64,000 bases of DNA from Mycobacterium sp. NBC_00419 (GTDB lineage Bacteria > Actinomycetota > Actinomycetes > Mycobacteriales > Mycobacteriaceae), in contig NZ_CP107931.1 in assembly GCF_036023875.1 (NCBI RefSeq), positions 1,364,001 through 1,428,000 on the forward strand. Direction: 5' to 3'. Positions 13,401 to 21,619 of this stretch are shown here, in pieces. The notes beneath the pieces were generated by a model, which was not told the origin of the DNA, made no database searches, and worked only from the letters and a program-made list of their open reading frames with translations. Position 1 is the stretch's first letter; the number at the start of each line of letters is the position of its first letter. Both the position numbers and the translations under genes were made by a program.

Positions 13401-16400
13401 ATCGAATCGATCCCGAGCTCGGACTCCATCTCCATATCCAGGCCGAGCATGTCCGCCGGATAACCCGTCTTCTCCGAAACGATCCCCAGCACCACCTCAC
13501 CGGCGTTCACCGCGGGAGCGGCCACCGGGGCCGCAGCAGCCGGAGCCGCGGGGGCGGCCGGGGCACCCGCCGAGGCGAAGTCGGCAATCGAATCCACGAC
13601 GTCCTGCAGGGTGCGCAGGTTCGACAACTCCGAAGCCGGAATCTCCGGAGCGCCAGGGAACTTCGCCTGCAACGCCGCCAGGATCTCGACCTGCTTGATC
13701 GAATCGATCCCGAGCTCGGACTCCATCTCCATATCCAGGCCGAGCATGTCGGCGGGATAACCCGTCTTCTCCGAAACGATCGCCAGCACCACCTCGCCGG
13801 CGTTCACGGCCAGCGCCGCCGGGGCAGCAACCGGGGCGGGTGCGGCAGGTGCCGGCGCAGGTGCCGCCGCGGCAGCGGGAGCGGGTGCGGGTGCGGGTGC
13901 AGCAACCGGCGCAACCACCGGAGCGGGTGCGGCGACCGCAGCAGGCGGCTCGGCGATGGTGTGCACCGTGTGCACTACCTGCTCGGATGCGTGCACGACC
14001 ACCGGTGCGGGCGTCAGTGCCTGCTGGGCGCTGGAATGCTCGCCGACGATCTCGGCCATCATCTGCGCCGACATCTCCAGGAACGCCTTGTGGGTGTTGG
14101 CCACCGCACCGAGGTAGCGCTCGTGCTGCTGGGCGGTCTCCTGCTGGATGCGGTCGATGATGCTCCAGGCGTCGGTGGACAGCGGAGCCTGGGCGGCGGC
14201 CGGAGCCGGAGTTCCGGTGCGCGGCAGAACCGGTGCGGGTGCCGGTGCCGCCTGCACCGCCGGCGCGGCGGCGGGTGCACCGTTGCGCGGCAACACCGGA
14301 GCCGGAGCGGGCATCGTCTGGACTGCGGCTGCCGCCGGTGTCGGTGCGGGTGACCCGTTGTGCGCGGCGGCCGGGATGGGCGCCGGTGTAGCGACCACCT
14401 GCTGCGGCGCGCTCGCCTGGGGCGCGCTCACGCGAGTGCGCTTAGGCTTGATCGAGACCTTGCCGTCCAAAGGCGGATAAGGCTTTCCAACGTTGGCTCC
14501 TCCTACCAGCACCGCGTGCTTGGGCGCCGGCACATGCTTGGCCGGCTCGTCGTAGTCGTCGTACAGGGCGGCCAGGTTCAGCGGCACGCCGTCGGCGGCC
14601 AGCGCCGCCAGACCACGATGCCAGCCGCGCAGGCCGCCGGCCTTGGGATCATCGAGTGCGACCGCGAGATGCGGTGTGCCATCGAGGATCTGGTCGACCA
14701 GCTTGGTCAGCACGCGACTCGGGCCCACCTCGACGAAGCGGGTGACACCGTCGCGGGCCATCGCTTCGACCATCTCGCGGAACCGCACCGGCTGGCGTAC
14801 CTGATCGCCGAGCTGCTCGGCAACCCCGCCGGCGTAGGTCTGCGCGGTCGCGTTGGCGTAGACGGGGAACTGCGCCTGACCGAACTCCATCGTCTTGAGG
14901 TAGGCCGTCAGCGGCTCGGAGGCCGCGGCCACGATCGGCGAGTGGAACGCCGAGGCCACCGGCAGCCGCACCGACGTCCAGCCCGCCGACTTCGCGGCGG
15001 ATTCCGCCCACGCGATATCTGCGGCCGGCCCTGCCAGAACCACCTGGCCGGGCGCGTTGTCGTTGGCGATCACCAGCGAGGCGGCCGCCTCGGGCTGGCT
15101 GTCGAGCAGGGCCCGGACATCGGCGGCACTGGCGGTCACCGCCAGCATCGCGCCGTCGCGACCCTGTCCGGCCTCGGCCATCAGCACGCCGCGGGTGCGC
15201 GCGGTGTCGACGAGCCGCTGCGTCGGCAAGACGCCGGCAGCTGCCAGCGCGGTGACCTCGCCGAAGCTGTGCCCGGCCGCGGCCTCGGGGCGCACGCCGA
15301 GCACATCGAGCAGGGCGAGCTGGGCCAGGCTGGTGGTGGCGATCGCCGGCTGGGCGTTCTGCATGGCGGTCAGCTCGGCGCGCTGTGCATCCGAGGTGGC
15401 TGTATCGAAGGCCGGCTCGGGGAACACCACCCGGTGCAGATCGACAAGGTCGTCGCCCAGGGAGTCCCACACCGCGACGGCGTCCGGGAAGGCCAGCGCG
15501 AGGTCGGCACCCATCCCGACGTACTGGCTGCCCTGACCGGGGAACAGGAAGGCCGTCTTGCCGTCGCGAGCGGGACCGAAGCCGACCGAGATGTTGGCGT
15601 CCTTGAGAGTGGCCGCGGTGCCGTCGGCGAGCGCCTTGTGCAGCTTCTCGGCCAGCGCCGCCAGAGCGGTCACATCGGCGGCGACCAGACCGGCACGCGC
15701 AGTGTGCGACGCGTCGAAGTCGCGGGCCGAATCGTAGGCGAGGCGGGCCAGGCTCTCCCCGCTGCGCGCCGCGGCCGCGATGTCGGCGGCCCGCGTGGCC
15801 AGGTCGGCCTCGGAGGCGGCGCTGAGCACCACCAGTTCGCTGGGCAGTGCGCGCAGCCGCTTGGCACGGTGCTCGCCGGTGTACTCCTCGAGCGTCACGT
15901 GGAAGTTGCTGCCGCCGAAGCCGAACGAGCTGACCGCTGCCCGGCGCGGCTGGTCGCCGGAGCGGACCCACGGGCGGGTCTGCGCATTGACGTAGAAGGG
16001 GGTTTCCTCCAAGCCCATCGCGGGGTTCGGGCGGCCAACCTTCAGCGTGCCGGGCAGTGTCGAATGCTGCAGCGACAGAATGGCTTTGATGAGTCCTGCG
16101 GCGCCGGCCGCCGCTTTGGTGTGGCCGATCTGGGACTTGACCGAGCCGAGTGCGATCCGCGCGGAGGAGTCGGTGAACACCTGCTTGAGTCCTGCGAACT
16201 CGGCGACGTCACCGGCTTTGGTAGCGGTGCCGTGGGCTTCGAGGAGCTCGACGGTCTCCGGGGCGTATCCGGCTCGCTCGTAGGCACGGCGCAGCGCCTT
16301 GGCCTGGCCTTCCGAGCGCGGCGCATACACGCTGGAGGCACGCCCGTCCGAGGACGACCCGAGGCCGCGGATCACCGCGTGAATATGGTCGCCGTCGCGC

Positions 16401-17269
16401 TCGGCATCACTGAGGCGCTTGAGCGCCAGCATGCCCACGCCCTCACCGATGATCGTGCCGTCGGCGGCATCGGAGAACGGCCGGCAGTCACCCGTGGGCG
16501 AGAACGCCGGCGTCTTGGAGAAGCACATGTACATCATCACGTCGTTGAGCGCGTCGACTCCGCCGGTCAGCACCAGGTCGGACTCGTTGAGGTACAGCCG
16601 GTGCAGGGCGGCCTGCAGCGCGGACAGCGAACTGGCGCAGGCGGCGTCGACGACGAAGTTGCTGCCACCGAGATCCAACCGGTTGGCCACCCGGCCGGCG
16701 ACCACGTTGCCGAGCAGACCGGGGAAGGTGCTCTCCTGCCAGGCGGGGTAGGAGTCGGCGATGTCGCCGCAGATCTCGTCGGCCTCCTCTTCGGACAGCC
16801 CGTTCTCCAGCAGCGCCTTGCGCCAGATCGGCCGCTGCATCCGCGAGCCCATCTGAACGACCAGTTCGGTGGTGGAGGCGACGCCGAGGACGATGTCGAC
16901 GCGGTCGAGGTCGACGTCCACACCGGAACGCATGGCCTCGTCGAGCACCTTGCGCGCGGCGATCAGGGCCAGCAGCTGGGCGGAGTCGGTAGAGGGCAAC
17001 GCGTTGGGCGGCAAGCCGAATTTCACCGGGTCGAACGGCACCGGCTCGATGAAGCCGCCGCGCTTGCAATAGGTCCGATCGACGGCCTTGGGATCCGCGT
17101 CGTAGTAGTCGTCGATCAGCCAATGGCTCGGCGGCACGTCACCGATGGCGTCACGACCACCGGTGATGGTGCGCCAAAAACCTTCCAGTCCCGGCTCTCC
17201 CGGATAGATGGCTGTCATACCTACGACGGCGACGGGAATCGAGAGGGGGTTGTGCTGCTGGTCTGTCAT
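10406..17269 (-). CDS. PfaA-like secondary-lipid synthase subunit: KS-MAT-4xACP-KR-DH
   Basis: 2287 aa. Domains: ketosynthase (~10-460; Cys211 in DAACASS, His346 in HGTAT, His383); malonyl/acyltransferase (~570-880; FPGQGSQ, GHSFG with Ser668, AFHS His776); Ala/Pro-rich linkers; four acyl carrier proteins whose pantetheine serines are in LGIDSIKQ at 1190, 1289, 1388 and 1491; ketoreductase (~1745-1975; TGGARGV, Ser1927/1928, Tyr1941); and a C-terminal PKS-type dehydratase-like double hotdog (~2030-2280) with His2046 in LTDHQVRG. The order and the DSIK carrier motif are those of PUFA synthases rather than ordinary modular PKSs. A phosphopantetheinyl transferase is needed but is not in the window. 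AAAGGTG precedes the ATG, 48 bp after the pfaD-like gene. Confidence 0.94.
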   Translation of the reverse strand: MTDQQHNPLSIPVAVVGMTAIYPGEPGLEGFWRTITGGRDAIGDVPPSHWLIDDYYDADPKAVDRTYCKRGGFIEPVPFDPVKFGLPPNALPSTDSAQLLALIAARKVLDEAMRSGVDVDLDRVDIVLGVASTTELVVQMGSRMQRPIWRKALLENGLSEEEADEICGDIADSYPAWQESTFPGLLGNVVAGRVANRLDLGGSNFVVDAACASSLSALQAALHRLYLNESDLVLTGGVDALNDVMMYMCFSKTPAFSPTGDCRPFSDAADGTIIGEGVGMLALKRLSDAERDGDHIHAVIRGLGSSSDGRASSVYAPRSEGQAKALRRAYERAGYAPETVELLEAHGTATKAGDVAEFAGLKQVFTDSSARIALGSVKSQIGHTKAAAGAAGLIKAILSLQHSTLPGTLKVGRPNPAMGLEETPFYVNAQTRPWVRSGDQPRRAAVSSFGFGGSNFHVTLEEYTGEHRAKRLRALPSELVVLSAASEADLATRAADIAAAARSGESLARLAYDSARDFDASHTARAGLVAADVTALAALAEKLHKALADGTAATLKDANISVGFGPARDGKTAFLFPGQGSQYVGMGADLALAFPDAVAVWDSLGDDLVDLHRVVFPEPAFDTATSDAQRAELTAMQNAQPAIATTSLAQLALLDVLGVRPEAAAGHSFGEVTALAAAGVLPTQRLVDTARTRGVLMAEAGQGRDGAMLAVTASAADVRALLDSQPEAAASLVIANDNAPGQVVLAGPAADIAWAESAAKSAGWTSVRLPVASAFHSPIVAAASEPLTAYLKTMEFGQAQFPVYANATAQTYAGGVAEQLGDQVRQPVRFREMVEAMARDGVTRFVEVGPSRVLTKLVDQILDGTPHLAVALDDPKAGGLRGWHRGLAALAADGVPLNLAALYDDYDEPAKHVPAPKHAVLVGGANVGKPYPPLDGKVSIKPKRTRVSAPQASAPQQVVATPAPIPAAAHNGSPAPTPAAAAVQTMPAPAPVLPRNGAPAAAPAVQAAPAPAPVLPRTGTPAPAAAQAPLSTDAWSIIDRIQQETAQQHERYLGAVANTHKAFLEMSAQMMAEIVGEHSSAQQALTPAPVVVHASEQVVHTVHTIAEPPAAVAAPAPVVAPVAAPAPAPAPAAAAAPAPAPAAPAPVAAPAALAVNAGEVVLAIVSEKTGYPADMLGLDMEMESELGIDSIKQVEILAALQAKFPGAPEIPASELSNLRTLQDVVDSIADFASAGAPAAPAAPAAAAPVAAPAVNAGEVVLGIVSEKTGYPADMLGLDMEMESELGIDSIKQVEILAALQAKFPGAPEIPASELSNLRTLQDVVDSIADFASAGAPAAPAAPAAAAPVAAPAVNAGEVVLGIVSEKTGYPADMLGLDMEMESELGIDSIKQVEILAALQAKFPGAPEIPASELSNLRTLQDVVDSIAGFASGGASAPAAPAAPAAAPAAAVPVSTQDAGEVVLAIVSEKTGYPADMLGLDMEMESELGIDSIKQVEILAALQAKFPGTPEIPASELANLRTLQDVVDSVSGATSGDGSEPAAPVHHSAPATVPSGGLDCAEAAMREVPPTGFAMAGLRDGEVLITRENAAFAEDLERVMISHGIKARAVDVVPHEAAAVISLAALGPAGSPQDCVETHLRAFHAARSVAKSSSRSRLFVTVQSTGARFAEADTPIGVASVAKTAAWEWPNASVRAIDIETLDPERLVAELLAGGSGVEVALRSDGTRLVVVEDVDAEPTGETISVPADGVVVVTGGARGVTAQSALALAARHGLRLALLGRTALREVTADEPTGTTATEIATSLAASARSRGEALSLPQARAQAERLLAEREVRATLSAAERQGTPARYFAADINDTESLRTVLDEVRSNVGPIVGVVHGAGVLADRRLEDLDDEQFVRVFNTKVIGAEALLAATSSDDLRFISLFSSIAARAGNPGQCAYAAANAVLESIAARESARRGDACVVRAFGWGPWDGGMVDATLKSRFLESGVGVIPIDEGAQFFAEHALRRSGSTAIVVAAPAEARLRAARLDWDVSTDTLPVLTDHQVRGRVVVPVVIVLDAMLRAARGLVPDASPVVRDFQVLSGVTFAEGEQQPLTLDFEPTGSAYTVSVLDPEGRKRYRAVLDTESPSAPTISVPDAGGEQWPFGVGEIYGGPLFHGPRFAAIEQLDAVGPAGASAILNSLDDLGWPGGDWAIDPVSVDGGLQLGILWASAHGRPLVLPVRIGRAVFHQSSGDGGSLRCRIAAKPVNDKRVDFDIALETADGTLVAELEGVEFYVAGTGADTTA
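12661..13807 (-). repeat. Four tandem acyl-carrier-protein repeats within the pfaA-like gene
   Basis: Four ACP-coding units, each ~240 bp with an Ala/Pro linker, recur with a 297-bp period (309 bp for the last). Bases 13204-13500 and 13501-13797 differ by eye at only about four positions, all in the last 60 bases; the unit from ~13007 matches them again. The fourth copy (12661-12901) is more diverged in synonymous sites. This near-identity points to recent tandem duplication or gene conversion. Confidence 0.95.
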
Positions 17270-17317
17270 GACACCTTTTATCCGGGGGAGGTGGACGAAA
17301 CTAACCGGGTGAAGAAG

Positions 17318-18928
17318 CTATCCGAGGGGGCGGGGACGGTAGTCGAACGCGGACGGGGGCATCTGGACGCCGGCGGTGCGCAACTGGCCGGCGCGCGTCA
17401 CGGTGGCCGCACCCTCGAGCAGGTTGAGCGCGATCTGGCGCACAGTGCGCGCCTGCACCGGTTCCAGGAAACTGCCCCGCACCCATTCGTTGAACCCACC
17501 CATCGCCGGGCCGCACCAGATCTGGTAGTCGGCACGCCGCTCGGTGATGCCGTCGCGGGCCCACTGTGAGCCCATGAACAGATACCAGCGGAAGACCAGC
17601 GCCATCCGGTGCTTGGGGTCGGTGCGCCCGCGTTCGGCCTGCGCCGGGTCGCTGCGGGAGAAGAAGGCCTCGGTCTCCTGCCAGATGTCGTCGACGGTGC
17701 GGCCGAGCACCGCGGTCTCGAGGGTGCGCACCTCGTCGGCGGGGGCTTCCTCGAACGAGGCGTAACGGCGGTAGAAGTCGGACAGCCGCTGGCCGCGCTG
17801 GGCGAACATGGTGCCGCGCTTGAGCACCTGCACCGTCACGCCCATCTCGAACATGTCCGAGGCCGGGGCCATCGTCACGTCGGTCGCCTCGGCCTGGGCG
17901 AGCAGGCTGCGCGCGTCGGCGGCCAGGCCGCTTTCCACCGCGGACTGATTCACCGACCCGGTCAGGACGTAGGCAGCGCCCGCGGCGAACGCGGCTGCGA
18001 CCGACGCCGGCGTTCCCAGTCCCCCGGCCGCACCCACCCTGGGCAGAACCGAATAGCCATGGGCTGCGGCAATCTCGTCGCGCAGCGCGATCAGCCCCGG
18101 CAGCAGCACCGTCAGCGCGCGGTTGTCGGTGTGCCCACCGGAATCCGCCTCGGCGGTGATGTCCTCGGCGATCGGGATGCCGGCAGCGAGCTGGGCTTCC
18201 TCGGCGGTGATGCGGCCCTGGGCGACCAGCGCACTCAGCATGGCCTCCGGCGCGGGAGAAAGGAATTGTCGCGCCACCTCGTCGCGCGACACCTTGCCGA
18301 AGATGTGGCCGGCGCGCACGATCTGTCCGTCCGGGCCGCGACGAAGACCCTTCACCGCGTAGTGGACGATCGCCGGGGTGAGCCTCATGAACGCCGAGGC
18401 CGACACGTAGCGAACTCCCAGCCGATGGAACAGGTCGACGGTGGCCATCTCCACGCCTTCGTTGTGAAGGTTGTGGATGAGGTTCGCGCCCCAGCCGCCC
18501 GCGTCGGGTCCGAGCGCGTCCTGGATTTCCCGCACGCCCGCTTCGATGGTCGGCAGGTCCAACCCGGCACTGCCGTAGAAGGCCATCACTCCGGCCCGCA
18601 CACCCTCGATGGTCATCCGCGGGGTGGCGATACCGCGTGCCATCTCGCCGATCACATACGGAAAGCGGACACCGTGGGTGGCGGTGAAGCTGCGCTCGCC
18701 GAGCCATTCGGGGTAGATAGGCGGCAGGACGGCGAGCACGTCCTGACCCATGATCTCCGGTGTGAGCAAACCCGCGTCGTCGAGCACGACGGCCCGCGGA
18801 CCCTGAGCCGACCCGACCACTGCCACCGGCCTGCGGATCGCGTCGAGCGCCTCGACGACGTCGTGCCGATCGAGCAAAGAACTGGAAGCGGCGTCCGCAG
18901 GACGCGAGTTAGCCAAGGACGCACGCAT
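17318..18928 (-). CDS. PfaD-like FMN-dependent trans-acting enoyl reductase
   Basis: 536 aa, the usual PfaD length (~540). It is a nitronate-monooxygenase-type TIM barrel with SGGHTDNR at 263-270, AGGLGTP at 301-307 and TGSVNQ at 323-328, which bind FMN and line the active site in PfaD/2-nitropropane-dioxygenase relatives. The helical C-terminal region (~400-536) is typical of PfaD. It acts in trans on ACP-bound enoyl chains held by the PfaA-like protein. First gene of the operon. The ATG at 18928 is preceded by a possible -10 (TAAAGT) only 8 nt upstream and no clear ribosome site, so it may be leaderless. Confidence 0.92.
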   Translation of the reverse strand: MRASLANSRPADAASSSLLDRHDVVEALDAIRRPVAVVGSAQGPRAVVLDDAGLLTPEIMGQDVLAVLPPIYPEWLGERSFTATHGVRFPYVIGEMARGIATPRMTIEGVRAGVMAFYGSAGLDLPTIEAGVREIQDALGPDAGGWGANLIHNLHNEGVEMATVDLFHRLGVRYVSASAFMRLTPAIVHYAVKGLRRGPDGQIVRAGHIFGKVSRDEVARQFLSPAPEAMLSALVAQGRITAEEAQLAAGIPIAEDITAEADSGGHTDNRALTVLLPGLIALRDEIAAAHGYSVLPRVGAAGGLGTPASVAAAFAAGAAYVLTGSVNQSAVESGLAADARSLLAQAEATDVTMAPASDMFEMGVTVQVLKRGTMFAQRGQRLSDFYRRYASFEEAPADEVRTLETAVLGRTVDDIWQETEAFFSRSDPAQAERGRTDPKHRMALVFRWYLFMGSQWARDGITERRADYQIWCGPAMGGFNEWVRGSFLEPVQARTVRQIALNLLEGAATVTRAGQLRTAGVQMPPSAFDYRPRPLG

Positions 18929-18936
18929 GGTGTCGC

Positions 18937-18942
18937 ACTTTA
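18937..18942 (-). promoter_or_regulatory. Candidate -10 box for the pfa-rml operon
   Basis: On the minus strand TAAAGT fits the mycobacterial TANNNT -10 pattern and lies 8 nt before the pfaD-like ATG. This would give a transcript starting at or within a few bases of the start codon. No convincing -35 is seen. Confidence 0.4.
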
Positions 18943-18970
18943 ACCAATTAACGCGAGCGTGAGGCCGTTT

Positions 18971-18984
18971 TAGAACACGTTCTT
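18971..18984. promoter_or_regulatory. KstR-type palindromic operator upstream of the pfa-rml operon
   Basis: TAGAACACGTTCTT matches the TNNAACNNGTTNNA operator of the mycobacterial TetR repressor KstR (cholesterol catabolism) at seven of eight fixed positions; the last base is T instead of A. The core AGAACACGTTCT has perfect 5-bp arms. It lies 43 bp upstream of the pfaD-like start, in the only intergenic space before the operon. Confidence 0.6.
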
Positions 18985-19117
18985 ATCCCGGCCCCCCTAC
19001 TAGCCGGTAACACTGTGAACGAGGATATCCCGTAACTGGAGTTATCCGTTGCTGAAATCGCATGTCGGGGTGATTTTCGTAAGATTTCGCCCCCACCGGG
19101 CGCTCCGGAGCCGCGGT

Positions 19118-19480
19118 TCAGTAGTTCATGCAGGTGTTGGCGACCTTGGTAACTGCCGGGCCGACGGCGGCTGCGAGCATGGCCTCGGTCTGCGGATCCA
19201 TCGTCGATTGCTGCTGAGCGATCTGCGCCTGACGCTGCTCCACCGGCAGCGCCAGGAACTGCTGCAGATTGGCCTGCATGTCCGGCCGGTACGCAAGCTG
19301 CAGACTCAGCGACGGCGCCTGCGCCTTGAGCGCGGCGCTGACCTGGGCGTAGCTACACGGCGTCGTAGCAAGGGCGTCGGTGATCGGGTCGGCATCGGCC
19401 GTTGCGGTCATCGCCAACGGAACAGCGGTGATCAGGCCCCCGACGATGACGACACTTCGGAACCAGCGTGCAGGTGTCAT
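19118..19480 (-). CDS. Hemophore-related exported protein
   Basis: 120 aa from the ATG at 19480; a GTG six bases upstream (19486) is a little better spaced from a GGGAAGG ribosome site. The protein has an N-terminal signal peptide (hydrophobic VVIVGGLITAVPLAM ending ADADP) and a small helical mature part with one Cys near its start (PCSYAQV) and one at the end (NTCMNY). This is the layout of the mycobacterial hemophore-related family (Rv0203 type), whose founding member binds heme outside the cell. Gln-rich helices (QRQAQIAQQQS) fit. Same strand as the pfa operon but 189 bp upstream of it. Confidence 0.8.
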   Translation of the reverse strand: MTPARWFRSVVIVGGLITAVPLAMTATADADPITDALATTPCSYAQVSAALKAQAPSLSLQLAYRPDMQANLQQFLALPVEQRQAQIAQQQSTMDPQTEAMLAAAVGPAVTKVANTCMNY

Positions 19481-19631
19481 CGACACGTGACCTTCCCTAT
19501 GAGATGCCTTGCGGCGCGGTGGATGCGCGCCAGTTAAACACTGCAGCGAATTCCCGGGACGAGAAATGGCGCGACGGAAAGATTTCACCCCGCACGCGAA
19601 ACGAGACTGGTAGTTCTAAAAGTCTCGCCGT

Positions 19632-19648
19632 TGTTCTACCGTCGAACA
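19632..19648. promoter_or_regulatory. Inverted repeat over a possible P450 promoter
   Basis: TGTTC-N7-GAACA lies 33 bp before the P450 start. The spacer contains TACCGT, which fits a TANNNT -10. A repressor site is possible. It is not a LexA box, which has the arms in the opposite order (GAAC-N4-GTTC). Confidence 0.3.
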
Positions 19649-19681
19649 CAGGTCCCCTGACATCGTCACCGAAGGACACCC

Positions 19682-20857
19682 ATGACCGCTTCCGTACAAC
19701 TGCCGTTTCGCCAGGACCATCCGCTGCGGTCGTCCGAGGAACTGCAGGCCCTGCAGGCCCGCGGTCCGATCCATAAAGTGCTGACCGCTGTCGGCGACGA
19801 GGCCTGGCTGGTCACCGGCTACGCCGAAGTACGCAGGCTGATGGACGACGAACACCTGGGGCGGACCCACCGCGACCCCGCCACTGCGCCGCGCAGCCGG
19901 ACGTCGGCGTTGTTCGGCGGACCGATCGGCGACTTCGACACCGAACTTGCCGACCACGCGCGGATGCGGCAGCTGCTGCAGCCGCACTTCTCCCCCAGAC
20001 ACATGCGGGAACTGCAACCCAAGCTGGAGCAGCAGTGCGCCGCCCTGCTCGACGATATGGAGCGTCACGGCCCGGCCGCCGACCTGCTCACCAGCCTGGC
20101 CCAGCCGTTCCCCGTCCTGGTCATCTGCGATCTGCTCGGCGTGCCCTACTCCGACCGGGACCGCTTCCGGCTCTGGGTCGAAGACGCCGCCTTCTCCCCC
20201 GACGACGCGGTGTCGGAGAACGGCCTCGTCGCTCTGTTGGGCTACGGCATGGAGCTGGTGGCCGCCAAACGCAGCGACCCCGGCGACGACGTCATCTCCC
20301 GGTTGTGCGACGAGCCGGACCTGTCCGATCTCGAGATCGCCACGCTGGGTATGCAGTTGTTGTTCGCCGGGCACGAGACCACGGTGATGCAGATCTGGCT
20401 GCAGTCGCTGCTGCTGCTCAGCGATCGCGACCAGTGGCAGCTGCTGCTGGAGTCACCCGAGCTGATCCCCAAGGCCGTCGAGGAGCTGTTGCGAGTCGGG
20501 ATGCCCGGCGGAATCGGTGTGCCCCGCTACGCGCGCGACGACATCGAAGTGGGCGACGTGACCATCCGGGCCGGCGATCTGGTGCTGCTCGACCCCGGCT
20601 CGGCCAACCACGACCCGGCCGCTTTCCCGGACCCGTACCGGGCCGACGTGTTCCGGACCGGGGCCGCCCACGTCGGCTTCGGCTACGGCATGCGCTACTG
20701 CGTCGGCGCGGCTTTGGCCAGGATGGAGCTGAAAATTGTTTTCTCCCAGCTGATTCCGAGATTCCCCGATCTTCAGCTGCGCGGTGACGTCTCGGCCATG
20801 GGCGCCGGGTTCCATTCGCTGTCGCACGGCTTGGTGCCGCTTCCCGTCAGCTGGTGA
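19682..20857 (+). CDS. Cytochrome P450
   Basis: 391 aa, a soluble bacterial P450 without membrane anchor. I-helix AGHETT at 229-234 (oxygen activation), EELLR with the K-helix Glu268/Arg271 pair, and GFGYGMRYCVGAALA with heme-ligand Cys340. The usual AANRD-type element reads DPGSANHDP. The enzyme would hydroxylate a hydrophobic substrate using ferredoxin and reductase encoded elsewhere; the substrate cannot be read from sequence. A GAAGGA ribosome site precedes the ATG. Divergent from the hemophore gene across 201 bp that hold both promoters. Confidence 0.95.
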   Translation: MTASVQLPFRQDHPLRSSEELQALQARGPIHKVLTAVGDEAWLVTGYAEVRRLMDDEHLGRTHRDPATAPRSRTSALFGGPIGDFDTELADHARMRQLLQPHFSPRHMRELQPKLEQQCAALLDDMERHGPAADLLTSLAQPFPVLVICDLLGVPYSDRDRFRLWVEDAAFSPDDAVSENGLVALLGYGMELVAAKRSDPGDDVISRLCDEPDLSDLEIATLGMQLLFAGHETTVMQIWLQSLLLLSDRDQWQLLLESPELIPKAVEELLRVGMPGGIGVPRYARDDIEVGDVTIRAGDLVLLDPGSANHDPAAFPDPYRADVFRTGAAHVGFGYGMRYCVGAALARMELKIVFSQLIPRFPDLQLRGDVSAMGAGFHSLSHGLVPLPVSW

Positions 20858-20992
20858 ACCAGCGTGGGCCGGGCACCCGGCCGACGAATCTACGGGACTG
20901 CTGCCAACCACCTGCCGGTGTCCCAAACAACGAGCTTTCCGCCAACGGGCGGGCGCAACCTGGAGATATCCCCTCCACCAAGGAGTCATGCC

Positions 20993-21223
20993 ATGGTCGC
21001 TCCCGCCCAACCCATCCCCACCCGATCTGAGGCCCGGATGCTGTTGACCGCTCTGGACCGGATGCGCACCAGGCTGGTCATGCAACGCGCCGAACTAGCC
21101 AGACAACTGCGTGAGGTCTCCGAGCGCATCGACGGAACAGACCGCCAACTCGACGATGTACGGATCACCGCGGAATGGCTGTCGGCGGTCTCCCGCCACC
21201 CCAGTACCCGCCTGCCCGCCTGA
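20993..21223 (+). CDS. Small hypothetical protein, charged helical
   Basis: 76 aa. The ATG at 20993 has AAGGAG seven bases upstream; another ATG at 20988 is out of frame. After a short Pro-rich start, residues ~10-65 are a continuous Arg/Glu/Leu-rich stretch (RMRTRLVMQRAELARQLREV) likely to form a coiled coil. I do not recognise the family. It lies 135 bp after the P450 in the same direction. Confidence 0.65.
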   Translation: MVAPAQPIPTRSEARMLLTALDRMRTRLVMQRAELARQLREVSERIDGTDRQLDDVRITAEWLSAVSRHPSTRLPA

Positions 21224-21294
21224 GCTTTTCCTACTCAGGCCCCCACCGGACGCCGTGTCGGATAGCGTGACACCACGGCAATGGAGGGGGTCAC

Positions 21295-21603
21295 ATGCAG
21301 CGTCACGTGCGCAGGTGGGTCGGGGGTGTCCTCGCACTGGCATCAGTTCCTGTTGCCGCGATCTCCATCGCGGCGCCGAGCCAAGCCGACGACGGCTGCG
21401 GCGCAGGCATGTACTTCAACTGGGAGACCAACCAGTGTGAGTACTACGACGACGTGAACGTCTACATCAATCCGTGCTGCTACGTCGGGCCCGCGGGCGT
21501 CGGCCCCGTCGGACCAGGCCCCATCGGACCCGGCCCAGTCGGACCAGGCCCCGTCGGACCGGGACCCGTCGGGCCCGGACCATTCGGCCCCGGTCGACGT
21601 TGA
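21295..21603 (+). CDS. Exported Gly-Pro-repeat small protein
   Basis: 102 aa. Signal peptide with Arg-rich start and cleavage probably after SQA (before DDGCGAG). The mature N-terminus is acidic and aromatic with four Cys (DGCGAGM, NQCEYY, NPCCYV), likely two disulfides. The last ~40 residues are a collagen-like run of GPGPVGP-type repeats coded by an 18-bp tandem DNA repeat. Similar short exported Pro/Gly proteins are common in mycobacteria; function unknown. The ATG has a strong GGAGGGGG ribosome site. Confidence 0.75.
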   Translation: MQRHVRRWVGGVLALASVPVAAISIAAPSQADDGCGAGMYFNWETNQCEYYDDVNVYINPCCYVGPAGVGPVGPGPIGPGPVGPGPVGPGPVGPGPFGPGRR

Positions 21604-21619
21604 CCTCGAGACCCACGAC

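Noticed and set aside
12661..13807. Regular ~297-bp direct repeats suggesting a satellite or CRISPR-like array
   Set aside because: The repeats are in-frame ACP domains of the pfaA-like gene, each with the LGIDSIK serine motif.
19632..19648. SOS/LexA box before the P450
   Set aside because: The arms are TGTTC...GAACA with a 7-bp spacer, the reverse of the mycobacterial GAAC-N4-GTTC box.
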